Source of the DNA: Psococerastis gibbosa
Taxonomy: Eukaryota > Arthropoda > Insecta > Psocodea > Psocidae
Length of the DNA: 64,000 bases
NCBI GenBank assembly: GCA_963971405.1
Contig: OZ020486.1
Coordinates: forward strand, 19,677,419 to 19,741,418
Direction: 5' to 3'
Under the pieces are notes generated by a model. It did not search any database and had not been told where the DNA came from. It saw only the letters and a program-made list of their open reading frames with translations. Positions 39,601 through 51,526 of this stretch are shown piece by piece (within the stretch, counting starts at the first letter, position 1; the number at the start of each line of letters is the position of its first letter). The translations under genes were made by a program, and so were the position numbers.

Positions 39601-42600
39601 TCGGCAAAAAAACAACTTTTTAGTCTTTGTGGATCCCCAAGGCCGTACCCACGGAGGGGGAAATGGTAATAATTAATTGACAATAATTATTAACTTGATA
39701 TTAATTTAGTATTAAGTAATTAAGTCGCTTATTGAACTATTTATTCGCCTATGTTCCCTTTTATGGCAAATTACAAAAACGTAAACGTGGATACTTCTAA
39801 TTTTATACCCAACAGCCTGCGGGTTTTTGTCGCCCCTAGTAATCAACTTACCTATTAAGTGAAGAACCTCCAGTCCATTAATAAAATTATAAATCTTCCT
39901 CATGAAACCCTCCATGAAGATGACTTCACTTAGACAAACACACATGTATCTAAGTTTAGTAGGGAATGCTTGCATCTCTGAAAAGTCGTGTAGCTGCATA
40001 GCCGTGGAGAAGTCCAGCAACATGTGCGTGAGATTCGGGCATTTGTTGGCCAACTCATGGAGAACTGTATGTGTGATTAGTTCAATTGGCAACTCAATGT
40101 ATCGGAGGGAGGGTCCAAATCGAATACTGAAATAGAAATAAATGCATTCGAAACAAAGTTGCAGATAAGGTTCCATAGTATTAGCAGTAACCTAATTAAA
40201 AATTCGAACATAGGCATAAATAAGCAGGCATCGTAGGCATTAGGCCAAGCTGAACAGAGACCAATCAATAAGGTTATACAGTAATTCTAGGGGGCGAACG
40301 AAATTAAAGATTTTAATTCTACATGAAGCCTAATTTTCGCCTAAAAGTGAGTGGTCATTAATAGGGGCGTAAAGTTGAGGGGGGGGGGCACGGTCCAACT
40401 TGCCCCCCCCCCCAGCCTCGAGTAATGTAAGACGTGGTTCATGTCTCCCCGGGCCCCTTTGCAGCAATATGAATATAAGTACTCCTTTGTTAGCTCTGTA
40501 ACATCTACAGCTATACTTTACTACTATTAAAATGCGTAAAACCTTACTATTTTGCACTTATATCTTCAATTTTTCCTTATCCTGCCTGATGACGTCATAT
40601 GGTATACTTAGTTTTGCCCCCGCCTTCATTCTAAAACTGTACGCCTCTGGTCATTATGACAGGCTGAGATTATTTTAGCTCGAAAAGTTTAGAAAGAAGT
40701 CATGACATATTTTGATACGAATTCTTGCAAAATGCTAAATGGACTTCAAAAACTGTTTGCTTTCATTCGTATACAGTACGATACCTATTTATAAAAAAAC
40801 ATATGTTTAGGCCAGATCACTAATTCAAAGCATTGTAAAAAGTCAGTGACTTTCATTTGGAAACAATGTCATTCATAGTTTTCTTACCATACCACCAGCA
40901 GTGAACTTACTGGGATGATTGCCAACTAAAATAAGCTTCATAATTATATCCTAATGGCCACACTATCAAGCTGAGATGCAAAGCTTCACTGAAAAATTTT
41001 GGGGTAGGATATTTCATACATAAGTAGTGATTTTGTCAAGACATGTAGAGTAGTGGTACGGACTCTGACCTTCACCCGAAAGGTTGTTGGTTCGAGCCGT
41101 ACACTTCCTAAATTTTCTGGCCATGCTTCGGAAGGCATGTAAAGGAGGTGGTCCCGGGCCTTCCTAGTTGACTGTAAGAGAGGGCTTTATAGCCCTAACT
41201 CCGCTAGGTTGGCTTAGTAATAGAACACAAAAAAATCCTTATTTATTTATAATATATACGGCCTTCGATGGCATAGTGGTAGCTTGTTCGTACTTGAGCG
41301 AGTCTCTACACATCATGCGATCGGTGACCTGTCGTAACTCAACACAGGTATTGCCTACAGAGTCGACTGAAGAGGTTATTCGGATACATTCATTGAATTG
41401 TTTGTATGCGAATAATCTTTTGTTAAAAAAAAAATAAAAAATAAAAAAATAATAATTTTACATTGCTTGCTTTCAAATTCATAGTATAAGAAAAGCTTTG
41501 ACGATAGAAATTAGAGATATCAGTAGCAAAAAAAGTGTCCGTCAGATGAAATTCGGCATGTAGGCACACAAAAATTATATCTCGGGACAATTTTTTTATT
41601 TTGGCCTAACTCAGTTTATAGACCAAAAAACTAAAATAAACGCCAAAATTTTCAACGATTTCTTTTAAATTCATTGTAAACTATTGCAGTCCTTTTTTAT
41701 GTAAGCCAAAACCATCAGGCTGCATGCCCCTTGGCGGGATGCGGCTCAATTTTCAAGAAAAATCACAAAGAAATAATTTTTCTGGGGAAAATTTTTATCC
41801 ATGGTTCCCAACAGCAGGTAGAATTTTTTTTTTTTAGAAATTATTAATAATCCGTGCCCTGATAGGTCGAAATGAGAGTATTAAATATCAAGACGTGTCG
41901 ATTGGCCGAAGCTCAGACTGGTCAAAGGCGGGGCGGGGCAGGTGTCAGCAGAAAAATAAAAATATTCCTGGCGGGATTAAATGTCCCATCCTTCCTATAC
42001 GGAACTCTAATCTTACCTTACGAGTGCCAAGAGAGACTCCAATGTACCAACGTGAAGACCCGAAACCTCTGGTCTGAGAGAGACAGATTTCCACAGCCGA
42101 GTGTCATAAGCTATCATTCGCCACTTCTTGCAGACTTTTGCCATCATGCATATCTCACGGTGCGTTAAATATGAAAATATGTTCAGTAGAACTTTGTCAG
42201 GAAGTTTTTCAATTGTCTGCAAGAAAAAAAATATACCTCTAGATTATGAACAAAATGCTTGCTCATTAGCCTTTTTTTTAAATCATAAATAGACTATGTA
42301 ATCGCTTTTTAATGGGCCCATAAAAAATTGAATACCCCTTAACAGCCATTAATTCTAAAATGTACACCAAGTAGGTACCTGTTTAGTTAGGGATATTGCT
42401 CGGCCAATAATTTAAACGTACAAGCATACACATCTAGAGCCGTAGAGAGAATCAGTGGTCCAAAGAGCGATTGCCCCCACCTCCCCTGCCTTTACACACA
42501 CTAGAATTTTATTTTGGAAGAGGCCAAAACATTCCGTATCTTGTGAATGTTCACAGGGTGTGAGGACTCCTCTACTCTTCTTAACACTTAACACTTTACT

Positions 42601-45600
42601 AGTGACTGGGTTTCAAGTATTCTTCACTGTCACAGCAACAGGGGACGTGGCGTTCAAATGACTCTTTCCCCGGAGAAAATTTTTAAAAGTATAAGGGTAA
42701 AATGAACGTTTTTTAAATACCTTTAGCTTTTGTAAGCTACTAATTTTAATATGGAACATTTAAATTTTTCAACATCAATATTTATCAAATATGGAATATT
42801 TTTTACTGTAGGTAACGTTTGGCGGACCCCAACCTCCCACTGCCCCAAATGGTCCACCCACTTTACACATTAAATGTACAATTTTGTGCCTTCAGATCCC
42901 CCATAGGAACAACTGATATCTATATAGCCTACAGACATGTAGTATGTATAAAAAAAATTACACCCATATCCTGAAATGTAAACTATAAGAAAGAAAGAAA
43001 GAAAATTGTCTTTATTTTCCATATTGGCAAATTTAAATAGTTTACTCAATGTACGATAGCTGAATAGCTTTTCTGCAGACGCCTAGCCAAGGCACAGCAT
43101 ATTTTAAGGAAGCCCCATTGGGGCGAGCGTGCCCCACAGTGAGCTGATTTTGCCCCTACTTTTGGGTATATTGCCCCACACAAATTGGGCACAACTTTCA
43201 AATTCCAAGACTAACAAAAACTAGAAATTAGAAAAAATAGTCAAAAGTTGTCCGTCGTATTTATGTTATTTTGTTTTTAACGTGCCGGCTGCCTTACCAA
43301 GTTGTATCCAGAGGACCAGAGCAGGTTCAAAGATGCAGATAACTTGGTCGTGTGCACAGTGCCGGTAGGGAAACATTGTAGGACTTGTCCTGGTCAACTA
43401 ATCGCGTGACTTCACTGTGTTTCCCAAGTGGTTCGGAATCCACTATAATCAGGAGGTCCACTGTCCTATGGGCCCACACCGTGGCCTGGGACTGTGTCCA
43501 ACCATACTACTTGTTGCTTTCCAATTTATACGTAGTATAAGGAAAGCTTTTTTTTAACGTGGCCGAAGAAGCCGTGGCTGCAGTAAAAAGGATAATAGAC
43601 CTAATCTTATTTATTAAAACTTATTTATGGAGAGGGGGGGTGGATACAAGCAAAATTTAAACTACAGTATATAGAATAGGATTTCAATTTGTGCCACCCA
43701 GTGAAAACTATGCTCTGAGCCAAGGTGGTAGGGTGGATACAAATGGATGCAGACGATCCTTTGCAGTCATATTAAGCTACTTACAGTGTCTGCAAAACGG
43801 CTCCTATGTTGCCCATCTTCCACGTACAACTGGTTGGCTTCAAGAGCAACCTGATTCCAAACGTCACCCCCTAAATTCATCGTAGGTAACTATACAATAT
43901 CCCGCTTGTACTTTTAAAAAGTCCAGTTCTTAATTGATTTATTGGAATAAAGTTAACACAGGCGAGAAACTAATGCATTGCAGATGTTAATTCTGATTAC
44001 ACGAGCAGAAATTTTTCTCATCGGATGAGATATATATGGCGCCAAATCTTGAACAGGGTAGATGCTCCACGTGATAAGATTGCAATCGCAATAGCACGCA
44101 CTGTACTTGTTTTTTTTTTGGTACAATAAAAAATAAACGAAAATCAATTTCAAGAAACAAACTTTTTTTTACGGGCCCCGCTTACATGAGTATACACGCG
44201 AGTTTCGTCGATCAACTGTCGGTTAATGGAACTGCTGATAGTGAACAATGAATAAATTTGTGAGCTGACCTCACCCGTCAATCGCTGGCGCAACGTTAAT
44301 GGACCCTAGGCAATATTTTTCTATCTTTATAACTTTGGAACATCGGGTATCTCGTTACCCCATATTTCAAAATCCAGCCGTAGCGTGACGTCTGCCGGGT
44401 TTTACGGTGATTTTTTGTGGGTTTCATTTGCGCATTTATCGCACAATGACGGTGGAAGTGAACGGTACTTCTTTAAATTAAGGATAGCCTAAATTTAATT
44501 AATAGTTATATGCCTACATGCCTAGGTCCATGAGTAAAGCCATTTCAATCAATTAAATTCCCCGGTGGGAACCTGAATCTCCTACTAATTCTACTATTAC
44601 GGTTCTATCTCTCAAAGCACAAATGAAGGCTCATTGTCCTCCGGACAATTATTTCCTATGGATGGTCGAAGCGCAAAGGCTAAATATTTTTTATACAATC
44701 TAGCATGCAGCATTTAAAAGAAGGTAAAATAAATGATCTTAAAAGGCCATGAAAAAAGAAACGAAGTGGCCAAGCAAGACAAGTTAAAACAAAGTTTCAT
44801 AAAGGAAAACCGTTGACAAATGCCTGATAAAACTTGCACTCTACTTGTTGAGAAATCCAATGCTGTCACACAATTTTACAGTAGTGTCACAAAGCCATAT
44901 TACATACATAATTAGGGAGTAGAATTAAAAAGATAGGAACGATTTGTTATCGTGAAACTGCAAATTTCAGATGGACACGGAACGCTATCATAATGTAACA
45001 TATTCCCGAGTAGTTTTCAATGCAGAAAGCGCCGCTATTGGTGGAATTACAATAATTGTACAGCTATCCCAGTGGTGATAAGCTAAGGTCTGTGTCAAAA
45101 GACCTACAACAGTAGATCAAAGAAATTAAAAAAATATATATTATCGAGTTTAAATGCAGAACAAACGCGTAAAAATATTATGTAATGGGTAGACGGCAAA
45201 TTGTTGCAGGATAGATGTTAGATATTGCGATAGCGCACTTTTCACAGGAGTTCGCGAACTGAATAAATTTTTAGCTAAAGAGCCGCCGAAATTTGCGACA
45301 AGTTCCGTGGTGACACACATCGAATCCATAGGCTAAATATCAGTTTTAGCTATGCTGTAGGTCTTGAGAGTCCTCTTATCAAAACGAACTATGTAAAATT
45401 TTATTTTTAGCACGAAAACGAAATTGGCACCTCCGGCATACGCTAATGTTTGTTGGATGTGCCGGGAATAGGCTACGGCTTCTGTGTAGTCTCAAAGCCG
45501 TAGGCTAATTTGTAGACTTTTATTCACCCATATGCGGTAATGTTATAAATGTGAAGGTGGCGGTGACGGTTTTATAATTTAATTAGGCTGGATTAAATAA

Positions 45601-47732
45601 ATTAATACTAAATTTTCACTTAAATTAAGAAATAAAGAAATATAGCCGATACTGGCAATAATTGTTCATTTTAGTGGAATATACTATAGTAGGCTATACA
45701 AACATTTTCACCATAACCGATAAGCAGTTCCAGGTAAATTTTGGAAAATTGTTCCCTGATTTTTATGTAGCCTACTGCATTGTGGGATCTAATCTAGCCA
45801 TAGAAAATAAATAAGAGCAACTGGAACGCATGGATGAGTGTGCAGTCGCGAGTTTTCGATGTATTTTTCCATTGTAGCCATAGGAATTGGTGAATGGTTG
45901 GTGCAAAACCGCAGAAAATTTCTATGAGCTGGGGTGTCTAGGGGAAACCCGCGCACTTTCTTGCTTCGGCTTCGCATCGGCTTCAGAAATCAACAAGACA
46001 AGAAATCGCCTACTAGCCCTATGCGCAACTCGGGCGTATAGAATCATCCGTGTAGCGTACGTTAGTCTTTCTGCAACTTTTCATTGGGACGCTACGAATT
46101 TCCGGGGGGGGGGGGGGGCGGTGTGAATTTCGACCTATGAGGAAACCACTAATGAATTATTACCACCCGGTATTCAATTTCTTAATGGCTTAGCGTATCC
46201 CGTAAAACAATCGTCTCCTACCATCTGCCACAGGAAGTGGCAATGGGCACCTCCAGGGCACGATTTTCTGCAACATCATCTGCACAAAATCGGTATGATC
46301 GAAATAAAGTCAAGTGGCAGAAGTAAGTAAGTAAGTAAACCAATTGTTTGGTGATTGAACAAGCCCATTAGCCAGAAATTGACCCGAAGCGTGTCAGTTA
46401 AGCTTATGACCCTTTATTTAATGTCGATGTTAACTTTAAATAACGAATGCAATTAATATTTTGAAGAACCGGAATAAATTGAACCACATTATTTACTAGC
46501 CCCCTGTAACGGATCAGGCAGGCTAACTAACTCAAACCAGCTGTACCATGTCGGCTGTTGTTCGAAATAGGTTATAAAGGTTCTTGCAATCGACCATAAG
46601 GCTTAACCTTTTTAAAGTTAAAAAACGCGGCTGCCGGCCATATTACGGATCACAACATCCTAGGATAAGCCCTCAGACTTCGTTGGGTTCTCGTGCCATA
46701 AATATTTCATTAGTCTTATTGCTTAAGTTTGCCAAAAGTATCAATGCGTGTCTAGCCTGCTTAAATTGAGATTTGCAAATAAACGATTATTTATTTATTT
46801 ATTTATTGTGAGTGTGGAGTACCTGAACCAGCTGTTAAGGAACCACAACTGCACAACTTAAAAGAATGGCGGAATGGAAAATCAGAAGCAAGTTAATGAA
46901 AACCGATCCTTAGGGTTGCCTACCAGTAGAAGAAGAAGAAGAAATTAACTGGTGCGCAACGTATCAGTGGTATTATTCTTTTATAAACCTTAGAAAATGA
47001 ACAAAAATTCATATGAACCACTTCGTGCTCCCAATGTCCTGGTGTTCTTCATTTAAATCCCACCACTATTGACAAAATGAATTAAATAATTAAAAAATTC
47101 GGAGAGTAGATGGTGATCCGTAAGCTAATATAGAAAACAATTTCCATACAAATTTTTCATTACCGTATGCGTTACCTTGTTTTTACACCATTACCCTAGT
47201 AGGCCAAAAATGCACTTAAAGCTCTTGGGAAGGTTACAAAAACTAAGACCAAAGCTAGGATACCACATCAGACAGCGACATGGCCAACCGTCTGAATGTC
47301 TGATTCTGCAGCTGTCATGCTACATCTACTGCTAACAATTAATTGGTTTCAACCAACAACAAAAAACCCACCCTTCACCAAGCGCGGATCCAGAGGAAAA
47401 TTTAGGGGGGGGGGCGTCACAAGTTGTACGTAAGTTAAAAAAGTAATTTGTTTGTTGAAAAGTTGAGTTTTATTTTTTAAAAAATATTTTTTTTTATTAT
47501 CTTATGAATTTACTCATATGAGGGGGGGGGGGGTCATGCACCCCCTGACCACCGCCTGTGGATCTGCCCTTCACAACTGTAAAAATGAAAATTTGCCGAT
47601 GATCGGTTCTAAATGAATTTAAACACAATGAAACCCTTGCCTACTTACCGTTTTAGCTGCTTTAGCATTGAAACTCCCTTCCCTGTTAAAAATACTTTTA
47701 TCCACCAAAGAGGTGGCCAGTGAGTCCATCAT
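33693..47732 (-). CDS. F-box/leucine-rich-repeat protein, eight coding exons
   Basis: Exons in transcript order: 47732-47649, 42216-42017, 40126-39852, 39563-39297, 39150-38984, 38821-38619, 35308-35105, 33828-33693. Phases agree at each junction and give 511 residues. An F-box lies at about 29-75 (IEKLPDKVLLNIFSYLTHRE, VCKKWRMIA), the SKP1-binding module of SCF ubiquitin ligases. An acidic run (VEEEEEEIYE) lies at about 192-201. LRR-like segments follow to about 440: NLRVINLYGINFIDDSHID, LQELDISATDLSSECLIDML, LIALDLDSSDNISDEAL, GLSLSGMPHITDSLW and NLERLELRWDPENLRFSD. The end is SDGRYYEVVKANFERAD ... NYSDLIFN. It looks strongly conserved, but I cannot name the orthologue. An intronless methyltransferase gene sits in the intron 35309-38618 on the same strand. 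The first ATG of a pair at 47732 was taken as start; upstream exons cannot be excluded. Confidence 0.85.
33829..35104 (-). other. Intron 7 of the F-box gene with a LINE pol remnant
   Basis: About 34080-34320 on the plus strand reads as damaged LINE C-terminal sequence (GAGGAAGACCAACAAAAT, GACGATCTAAGAAGATTGGG, AATAGGCTCATACCGCATCC) with several stops. The remainder has no recognisable feature. Confidence 0.4.
35348..35460 (+). repeat. Dispersed repeat family E, 5' part
   Basis: TTGCTTTCCAATTTATACGT, then AAGGAAAGCTTTGTGATGCT and GAAATTATCGA, as at 1790 (inverted) and 43510. Confidence 0.6.
35860..36617 (-). mobile_element. 5'-truncated LINE 3' end abutting the methyltransferase stop codon
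   Basis: The minus-strand frame 36621-36118 encodes a LINE C-terminal region (DILMMVYHALVQSILSYGIT AWGG split here by a space; HRKTLKIIHRKPNRYP; YHAFRKKVKNWL). It is followed by a 3' UTR and a (TTGAT)n-like tail near 35865-35885. Its 5' boundary falls within a few tens of bases of the methyltransferase stop at 36618-36620, and the two frames overlap by four bases. Upstream LINE domains are absent. Confidence 0.75.
36618..38072 (-). CDS. THUMPD3: THUMP domain tRNA guanine-N2 methyltransferase (THUMPD3-like), intronless
   Basis: A single 484-codon exon. Family knowledge: THUMPD3 with TRMT112 makes N2-methylguanosine at tRNA position 6. A THUMP-region fold spans about 160-265 (KFRVTCHRVGQSHSF near 203). 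The Rossmann methyltransferase follows: GPTTLRATVCYNML, motif I at 302-314 (DPLCGGGSIPIEG), the acidic end of the second strand in FFMGGDLHE, and the catalytic-loop motif SDLPFGKR at 371-378. Length is close to the vertebrate protein. The gene lies wholly inside an intron (35309-38618) of the F-box gene, same strand, and its stop codon touches a truncated LINE. Lack of introns among intron-rich neighbours suggests a retrogene, or an old intronless gene. No disabling change was seen. Confidence 0.88.
   Translation of the reverse strand: MKNMKDLKELKRLLLSTNNHFTKLTFEATVDTGFEQIALEECIEKLGKSVNVSKTRGRVFFNSDYKGYDQFNQLRGVDHVNIVAGFTNIPFGTLKDDDLSKIRNSVNCFDWEKALQIWQDSTTFDGLLFPSVEQYNRVVSLENVHREPERHYAYIESTEDENVNFTNVHGYPKTELENALDAACSISDVSSVASEELNQKIPKFRVTCHRVGQSHSFASMDAAWVFGGELHDKFHWLIDLSNYDLEVILQIQDNDVYVGLSLNRVSKHHRNITHFGPTTLRATVCYNMLRLCDPQPGDIVIDPLCGGGSIPIEGALEFKSSFFMGGDLHEKAVNRTANNIAALDKSLQLDAIWWDTTHLPLRSNSVDIFVSDLPFGKRSGSKSNNKFLYKKLLNELARVTKLKTGRAVFLTYDKKCFNMAYGLTRDFWRQTRYLSINIGGLDAGCFVLQRTDETYSLKLSKSERKQLAQKEWLRKKLEREAPEQ
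40340..40445. repeat. G-run/C-run repeat, partial family R-like copy
   Basis: AATAGGGGCGTAAAGTTGAG leads into a G run at 40380, and a C run at about 40406-40417 follows within 30 bp. This is the same arrangement as the other G-run elements. It lies in F-box gene intron 2. Confidence 0.4.
41035..41250 (+). repeat. SINE family B copy
   Basis: GTAGAGTAGTGGTACGGACT then CCCGAAAGGTTGTTGGTTCG give A- and B-box-like promoters. The body includes CATGCTTCGGAAGGCATGTA and GGGCTTTATAGCCCTAACTC; the tail includes TATTTATTTATAA. It lies in F-box gene intron 2, head-to-tail with the family C SINE. Confidence 0.75.
41259..41445 (+). repeat. SINE family C copy
   Basis: GGCCTTCGATGGCATAGTGG contains a tRNA-like A box. 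It is followed by CGAGTCTCTACACATCATGC, GATCGGTGACCTGTCGTAA and an A-rich tail (AAAAAATAAAAAATAAAAA). A second copy is at 50070-50260. Confidence 0.65.
41525..41830 (+). repeat. Dispersed repeat family E, internal and 3' part
   Basis: GATGAAATTCGGCATGTAGG, TATATCTCGGGACAATTTTT and AATTTTCAAGAAAAATCACA follow the order seen in the longer copy at 1260-1940 (inverted). Confidence 0.5.
43284..43552 (+). repeat. Repeat family D joined to the start of repeat family E
   Basis: Copy of the 17022-17252 element (GCCGGCTGCCTTACCAAGTT to GTCCAACCATACTACT), immediately followed by TTGCTTTCCAATTTATACGT, the 5' tip of family E, which breaks off after AAGGAAAGC. Confidence 0.65.
47385..47575. repeat. G-run foldback-like element
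   Basis: AAGCGCGGATCCAGAGG leads into a 10-base G run at 47405. The right side has a G run at 47522, then CACCCCCTGACCACCGCCTG and TGGATCTGCCCT, whose inverse resembles the left end. No coding capacity. Confidence 0.45.
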
Positions 47733-48714
47733 CTTGAAGACAGACTTTTAAAAAAAATCTTGTATAATAAAATGAGAGTGCACGGGTTTACCACACACAC
47801 AAACTAAACTGCATTGCACCAATAATCACAAACCCGCGATACTCGACTAAATGAGATGAAATAAAAACATCTCGACTTGGCGTATTGTTGTAGCCTATAT
47901 TCTGTTCCCGGGCAGCAGCTGGCTCTCACTGAAGTTACCTATGTTTACCCTACGAACTGTTCTAGATACATAGACATTTTAATTTGATGGAGACCTTTCG
48001 TTATTTCAAGTCAAAGGTATTTGGCTGGTGTTCTGTTGTTGCGATTTTGTCGTCGCAAAGCAGTTGCTCACTGCACATGATTGATATCTTTGTCTTCCGC
48101 AACATGAATGATTCCTGCCCATCCATAGCAGTTGGGTCAATGAACACTCTTATTTAAATGCGCTCAACTAGTCGGATAATTTTAGACACCGTAGCAATTT
48201 CAAATGAAAACGTCTTTATACTACAATTCATGGGCAATTCCACCCGGACAATGTGGAGACTCGCTTTGACTCCCGTTTCCGTCCATTTTTTCATTTCTTC
48301 CTTTATCCTTTTCCTCATTCCTCACGAAGCGTGTTGTGGGACCGGACCTTAAGTGACCCTAAATTATGCGTTGCAATAAAGCTGGGGTTTTTAACTGTTC
48401 TGCTTGTATTTTTCATCGTGAATTAAATTTTAAAAAAGGAACGAACAGTGTCAAGAAACTAGTGCAAATTTTTGCATTTCTTGGGGAGCCAAAACAATAT
48501 TGCGTGAGTTTTATTTGATGCTTCATGCCATTGAAAAGGCTTATAACTATAAAATTTTCACGATCACACAGGAAGCAACTATGTCAACGTACTACAATGT
48601 AATAGTACTGTTATAGTTCTGCGTATAACATAGTCTGCTCTGTCAGCTCTGCCTGCTGGACATTTTTTGTTTCCTATTTAAACGTAAGTACAAGGAAAAA
48701 TTTGCTGACAACAG

Positions 48715-48960
48715 AATCGGCGCCGTAAGTTTCTGAGCACTTGACTCGCAATCTAAATAGCTTTTGTACCACTACAATTAGCTTATAGCGAGAACCTACA
48801 AGCTTAACAACTTTTGCCGCTTTATTGTTACATACGCTGCGGATGCCCATCCCACTCACCTGCTGCAAACTCAGTCTCATCAGACCACATTTGCCATTTC
48901 CCGCATTTCCCCTTAGGTTTCACCTCTATCGACCTTTCTTCTTTCTTAGCTTATGGTTAG
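48715..48960 (+). repeat. Dispersed repeat family F, third copy
   Basis: GGCGCCGTAAGTTTCTGAGC, CACTTGACTCGCAATCTAAA, AGCTTATAGCGAGAACCTAC and AAGCTTAAC match the tandem copies at 10200-10870. Confidence 0.5.
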
Positions 48961-49261
48961 GCGCCGTCTATATTATTATCATTGGACAGGACTTGTGCAT
49001 GACGCATGACACCCCCCCCCCCCCAAATTACGTTCACATCAAATAGTGAACAATGACGTTTTAATAGCGAATTAATAAATTTCACCTACAAAAAGTGGGC
49101 AATTGCCCACCATCACCCCGATGAACTAAAATATACATACAATGTATTATACTTATAAACCCCGCCGTCTGGTTGTGAAACAAGAGTAGGCGCTGATAGA
49201 ATGGTTTTGAAGTTGTGCGCTATTCCCCGGTAACCTTTGAAACCAGCAATGGCCGTAATGG

Positions 49262-49404
49262 AAACTTACCACACGACTGTGTCCGCGATACCCGTAGTAT
49301 TCGGAGGCTCCTTGGACATAAAACATTGCTTCCAAACTCCACGTTTGCCACGTCGACGGTCGCCGCGCCATGTCCAACATTAACGACAATGGACAAAGAC
49401 TTCT
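49262..49404 (-). CDS. Candidate orphan exon
   Basis: Minus-strand block of unusually balanced base composition ending at a good donor (TCGTGTGGTAAGTTTCC). Two frames are open, one giving ARRPSTWQTWSLEAMFYVQG and another VNVGHGAATVDVANVEFG. No partner exon could be joined, and the acceptor is weak. I do not recognise either peptide. It may be a 5' exon of the F-box gene or of an unseen gene. Confidence 0.2.
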
Positions 49405-50069
49405 AATTCACCATGTCACTAACAGACTCATACAGACGTTACAACTAAAACAGTACAACATTTATGGTTAGACACAACAGCACTAAAAAAAACTCAAATG
49501 TTTTCACAGCTCAGTTAAACTACAGCGAAATGTTATTATGATTTGTTCAGACATTACATGTTAGGGCCAGCAACAACTTCTTCGTGTGTTTACGCATTTT
49601 CCATCATTAACGCCGAGCCACCTTTATTATTTGGAAGGCCTAGTCCTATGGCCTATTCCTATGGCATAGTGGTCCAGTAGCCTAATGGGATCATTTGTTC
49701 CTGTATCGTAGCTATTCAACAACCGTCCCACACACTCCTATCAATTTCCTACGAGCGATTGTTTTGCACGTTCTAACTGGACCTTGGATCCACTGAACTA
49801 CTGAACACAGCAACTTAAGGTGCACATATTAATGAAGAGTATTTTATGGAAATGTAGTGTGGCCCATTGATTATTGCCCTGCAAACAACCCCGTCGGCTT
49901 TCGGCCAATATTGGTATAGTTTCCGAATGAATTTCTAGTTAATGTCACGCTGGCTCACTCCTCAAAGTCAACCACACAGACTACAAGTGTCAATAGGAAA
50001 ACTAAGACATGTTTAACATTGGCATTGTAAACGGCGTTATTTCGACTTAACGAACTATCGACCACATAA

Positions 50070-50260
50070 GGTATATATCCGATGACATAGTTGGTAGCTT
50101 CCTTCTACTTGTACGAGTCTCTACACACTATGAGATCGGAGACCTGTCGTAAGTCGTCAACACAGGTATTAATTAACTGAAGAATTTATTATAATTATTT
50201 TGAATTGTTGGTCTGCTATTAATCGTTTATGTACTGTATATAAAAATAAAATAAGATATG
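50070..50260 (+). repeat. SINE family C copy
   Basis: TATCCGATGACATAGTTGGT, CGAGTCTCTACACACTATGA and GATCGGAGACCTGTCGTAAG match the copy at 41259, with a diverged tail. Confidence 0.6.
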
Positions 50261-50311
50261 AAAACATGATTCAGATGCGCTATACGAATACCAATATAAA
50301 ATAAATAAACA

Positions 50312-50510
50312 AATAATGACTTGTTTTATTACTAAACTACAACATAGCGGAATTAGGGTTATACAGCCCTCTCCTGTACCCCAGCTCAGAACCACTTGCT
50401 TTACGCGCCCTCCGAAACATGGTCAAAATATGCAGCAAGCGTGGAACTAGAACTAACAACCTTTCGGGTGAAATACATAGTCAGTACCACTACTCTACAT
50501 GTCCTAAGCA
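50312..50510 (-). repeat. SINE family B copy
   Basis: Reads inverted: ATTACTAAACTACAACATAG, CGGAATTAGGGTTATACAGC, TAACAACCTTTCGGGTGAAA, GTACCACTACTCTACATGTC. It is the same family as 29985 and 41035. Confidence 0.7.
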
Positions 50511-50636
50511 ATGTGTTTGGCATTTGCAAAAGTTATGCCAATGGTGGGTGGCAAAATTACTATTGTTATCTACTGTATTGTTGTTTCATAGTCTTGTGAA
50601 TGAAATGGTTAAGAGTAGCCAATGCAGGTGCTACTC

Positions 50637-50727
50637 ACCACAGCTTGAGACTTGCTCTTGGCTCGCACACACATGAGAGCGACACCTACCACCTGTGCGA
50701 AATCCATTTGGAGTAGATCAGAATCTG
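50637..50727 (-). CDS. Candidate internal exon
   Basis: A strong acceptor (TTTATTTTATTTTCAG) is followed by 91 bases encoding DSDLLQMDFAQVVGVALM and CVRAKSKSQAV, ending at a GTGAGT donor. No flanking exon could be connected and the product is unrecognised. Confidence 0.25.
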
Positions 50728-50849
50728 AAAATAAAATAAAATATAGAGATGATAGGGAACTTGGTGGGTTTATTTTGTGTAGCATTGTACGGCGCAAGTA
50801 CTTTATTTATTTCATTTATTTAGCATTTATAAGTAATGCTGAAGCTTAG

Positions 50850-51458
50850 AACTTAATTTGACAGAGTAATCTGTAAAGGACTCCTTACAAAAATGCTGAT
50901 TCATAAGGTTTGCTTTTTAAATTTGTTCTGCCTTCACTGGCGTCCGCATGAGACATTTAGCCACATTGAGCAAACTATTTGTTTGTTTGTTATATATTGT
51001 AGTAGTAGTGAACAGATTTCTGATGCTCGAAAATAGCCTAGAGTGATCGCAATAACCGTGGCTTCGGCTATCAGTTGACTGATATATTGTAAGAAATCTT
51101 CTTAGAAAACCTCAACCAAAGGTTGAATAAAAACATCATAGCCTATGTTTTATGGAAAGCTTTGAGTAACAAACGTGTGGTGTAGCCTATGTTACTGAAA
51201 ATGGAGTGAACGAATATTTAATGAATTATAAAAATTGACCAACATAGAATGGGTTTCATCCTTTTCAAAGAAATTACAGTAACTGAAATTGAGAACACAA
51301 TGACGAAATTTAAGACTGGCATGGTAGTCTTGTACCCAGTCAGAAACAATTGTTAGCATCAGGATTTAATTAACTATGAGTTATTGCTCCCATTGATTGT
51401 ACAATTATGTAACAGCAAGAAACACAACATAACTCACCTGGCAGTCAGCTATCTATGA
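50850..51458. other. Intergenic AT-rich DNA
   Basis: No coding, RNA or repeat signal recognised. Confidence 0.5.
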
Positions 51459-51526
51459 CGAGAAGGGCACAACCGGTGAACAAGAAGGATCTGTTAGACT
51501 AGTTTACCATTGGTTGTGCCCTTCTG
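51459..51526. repeat. Short hairpin (AGAAGGGCACAACC arms)
   Basis: AGAAGGGCACAACCGGT and its inverse ACCATTGGTTGTGCCCTTCT are separated by about 40 bases. It could be a MITE end pair or a transcribed hairpin. Confidence 0.5.

Larger units (their letters stand above)
42217..47648 (-). other. Large intron 1 of the F-box gene
   Basis: It holds repeat D plus the 5' tip of repeat E (43284-43552), an (AGAA)n tract near 42988, a 14-base G run at 46105, an (AAGT)n tract near 46323, an (ATTT)n-tailed segment ending near 46805, and a G-run element at 47385-47575. 43950-45880 and 46850-47380 show nothing I can recognise. Confidence 0.45.

Noticed and set aside
41872..42168. 98-codon plus-strand frame
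   Set aside because: It overlaps F-box gene exon 2 on the opposite strand, which has a clear F-box and splice sites.
46105..46120. Long G run as a regulatory quadruplex
   Set aside because: G runs recur across the window in a repeat context and lengths are uncertain in sequencing; no promoter is nearby.
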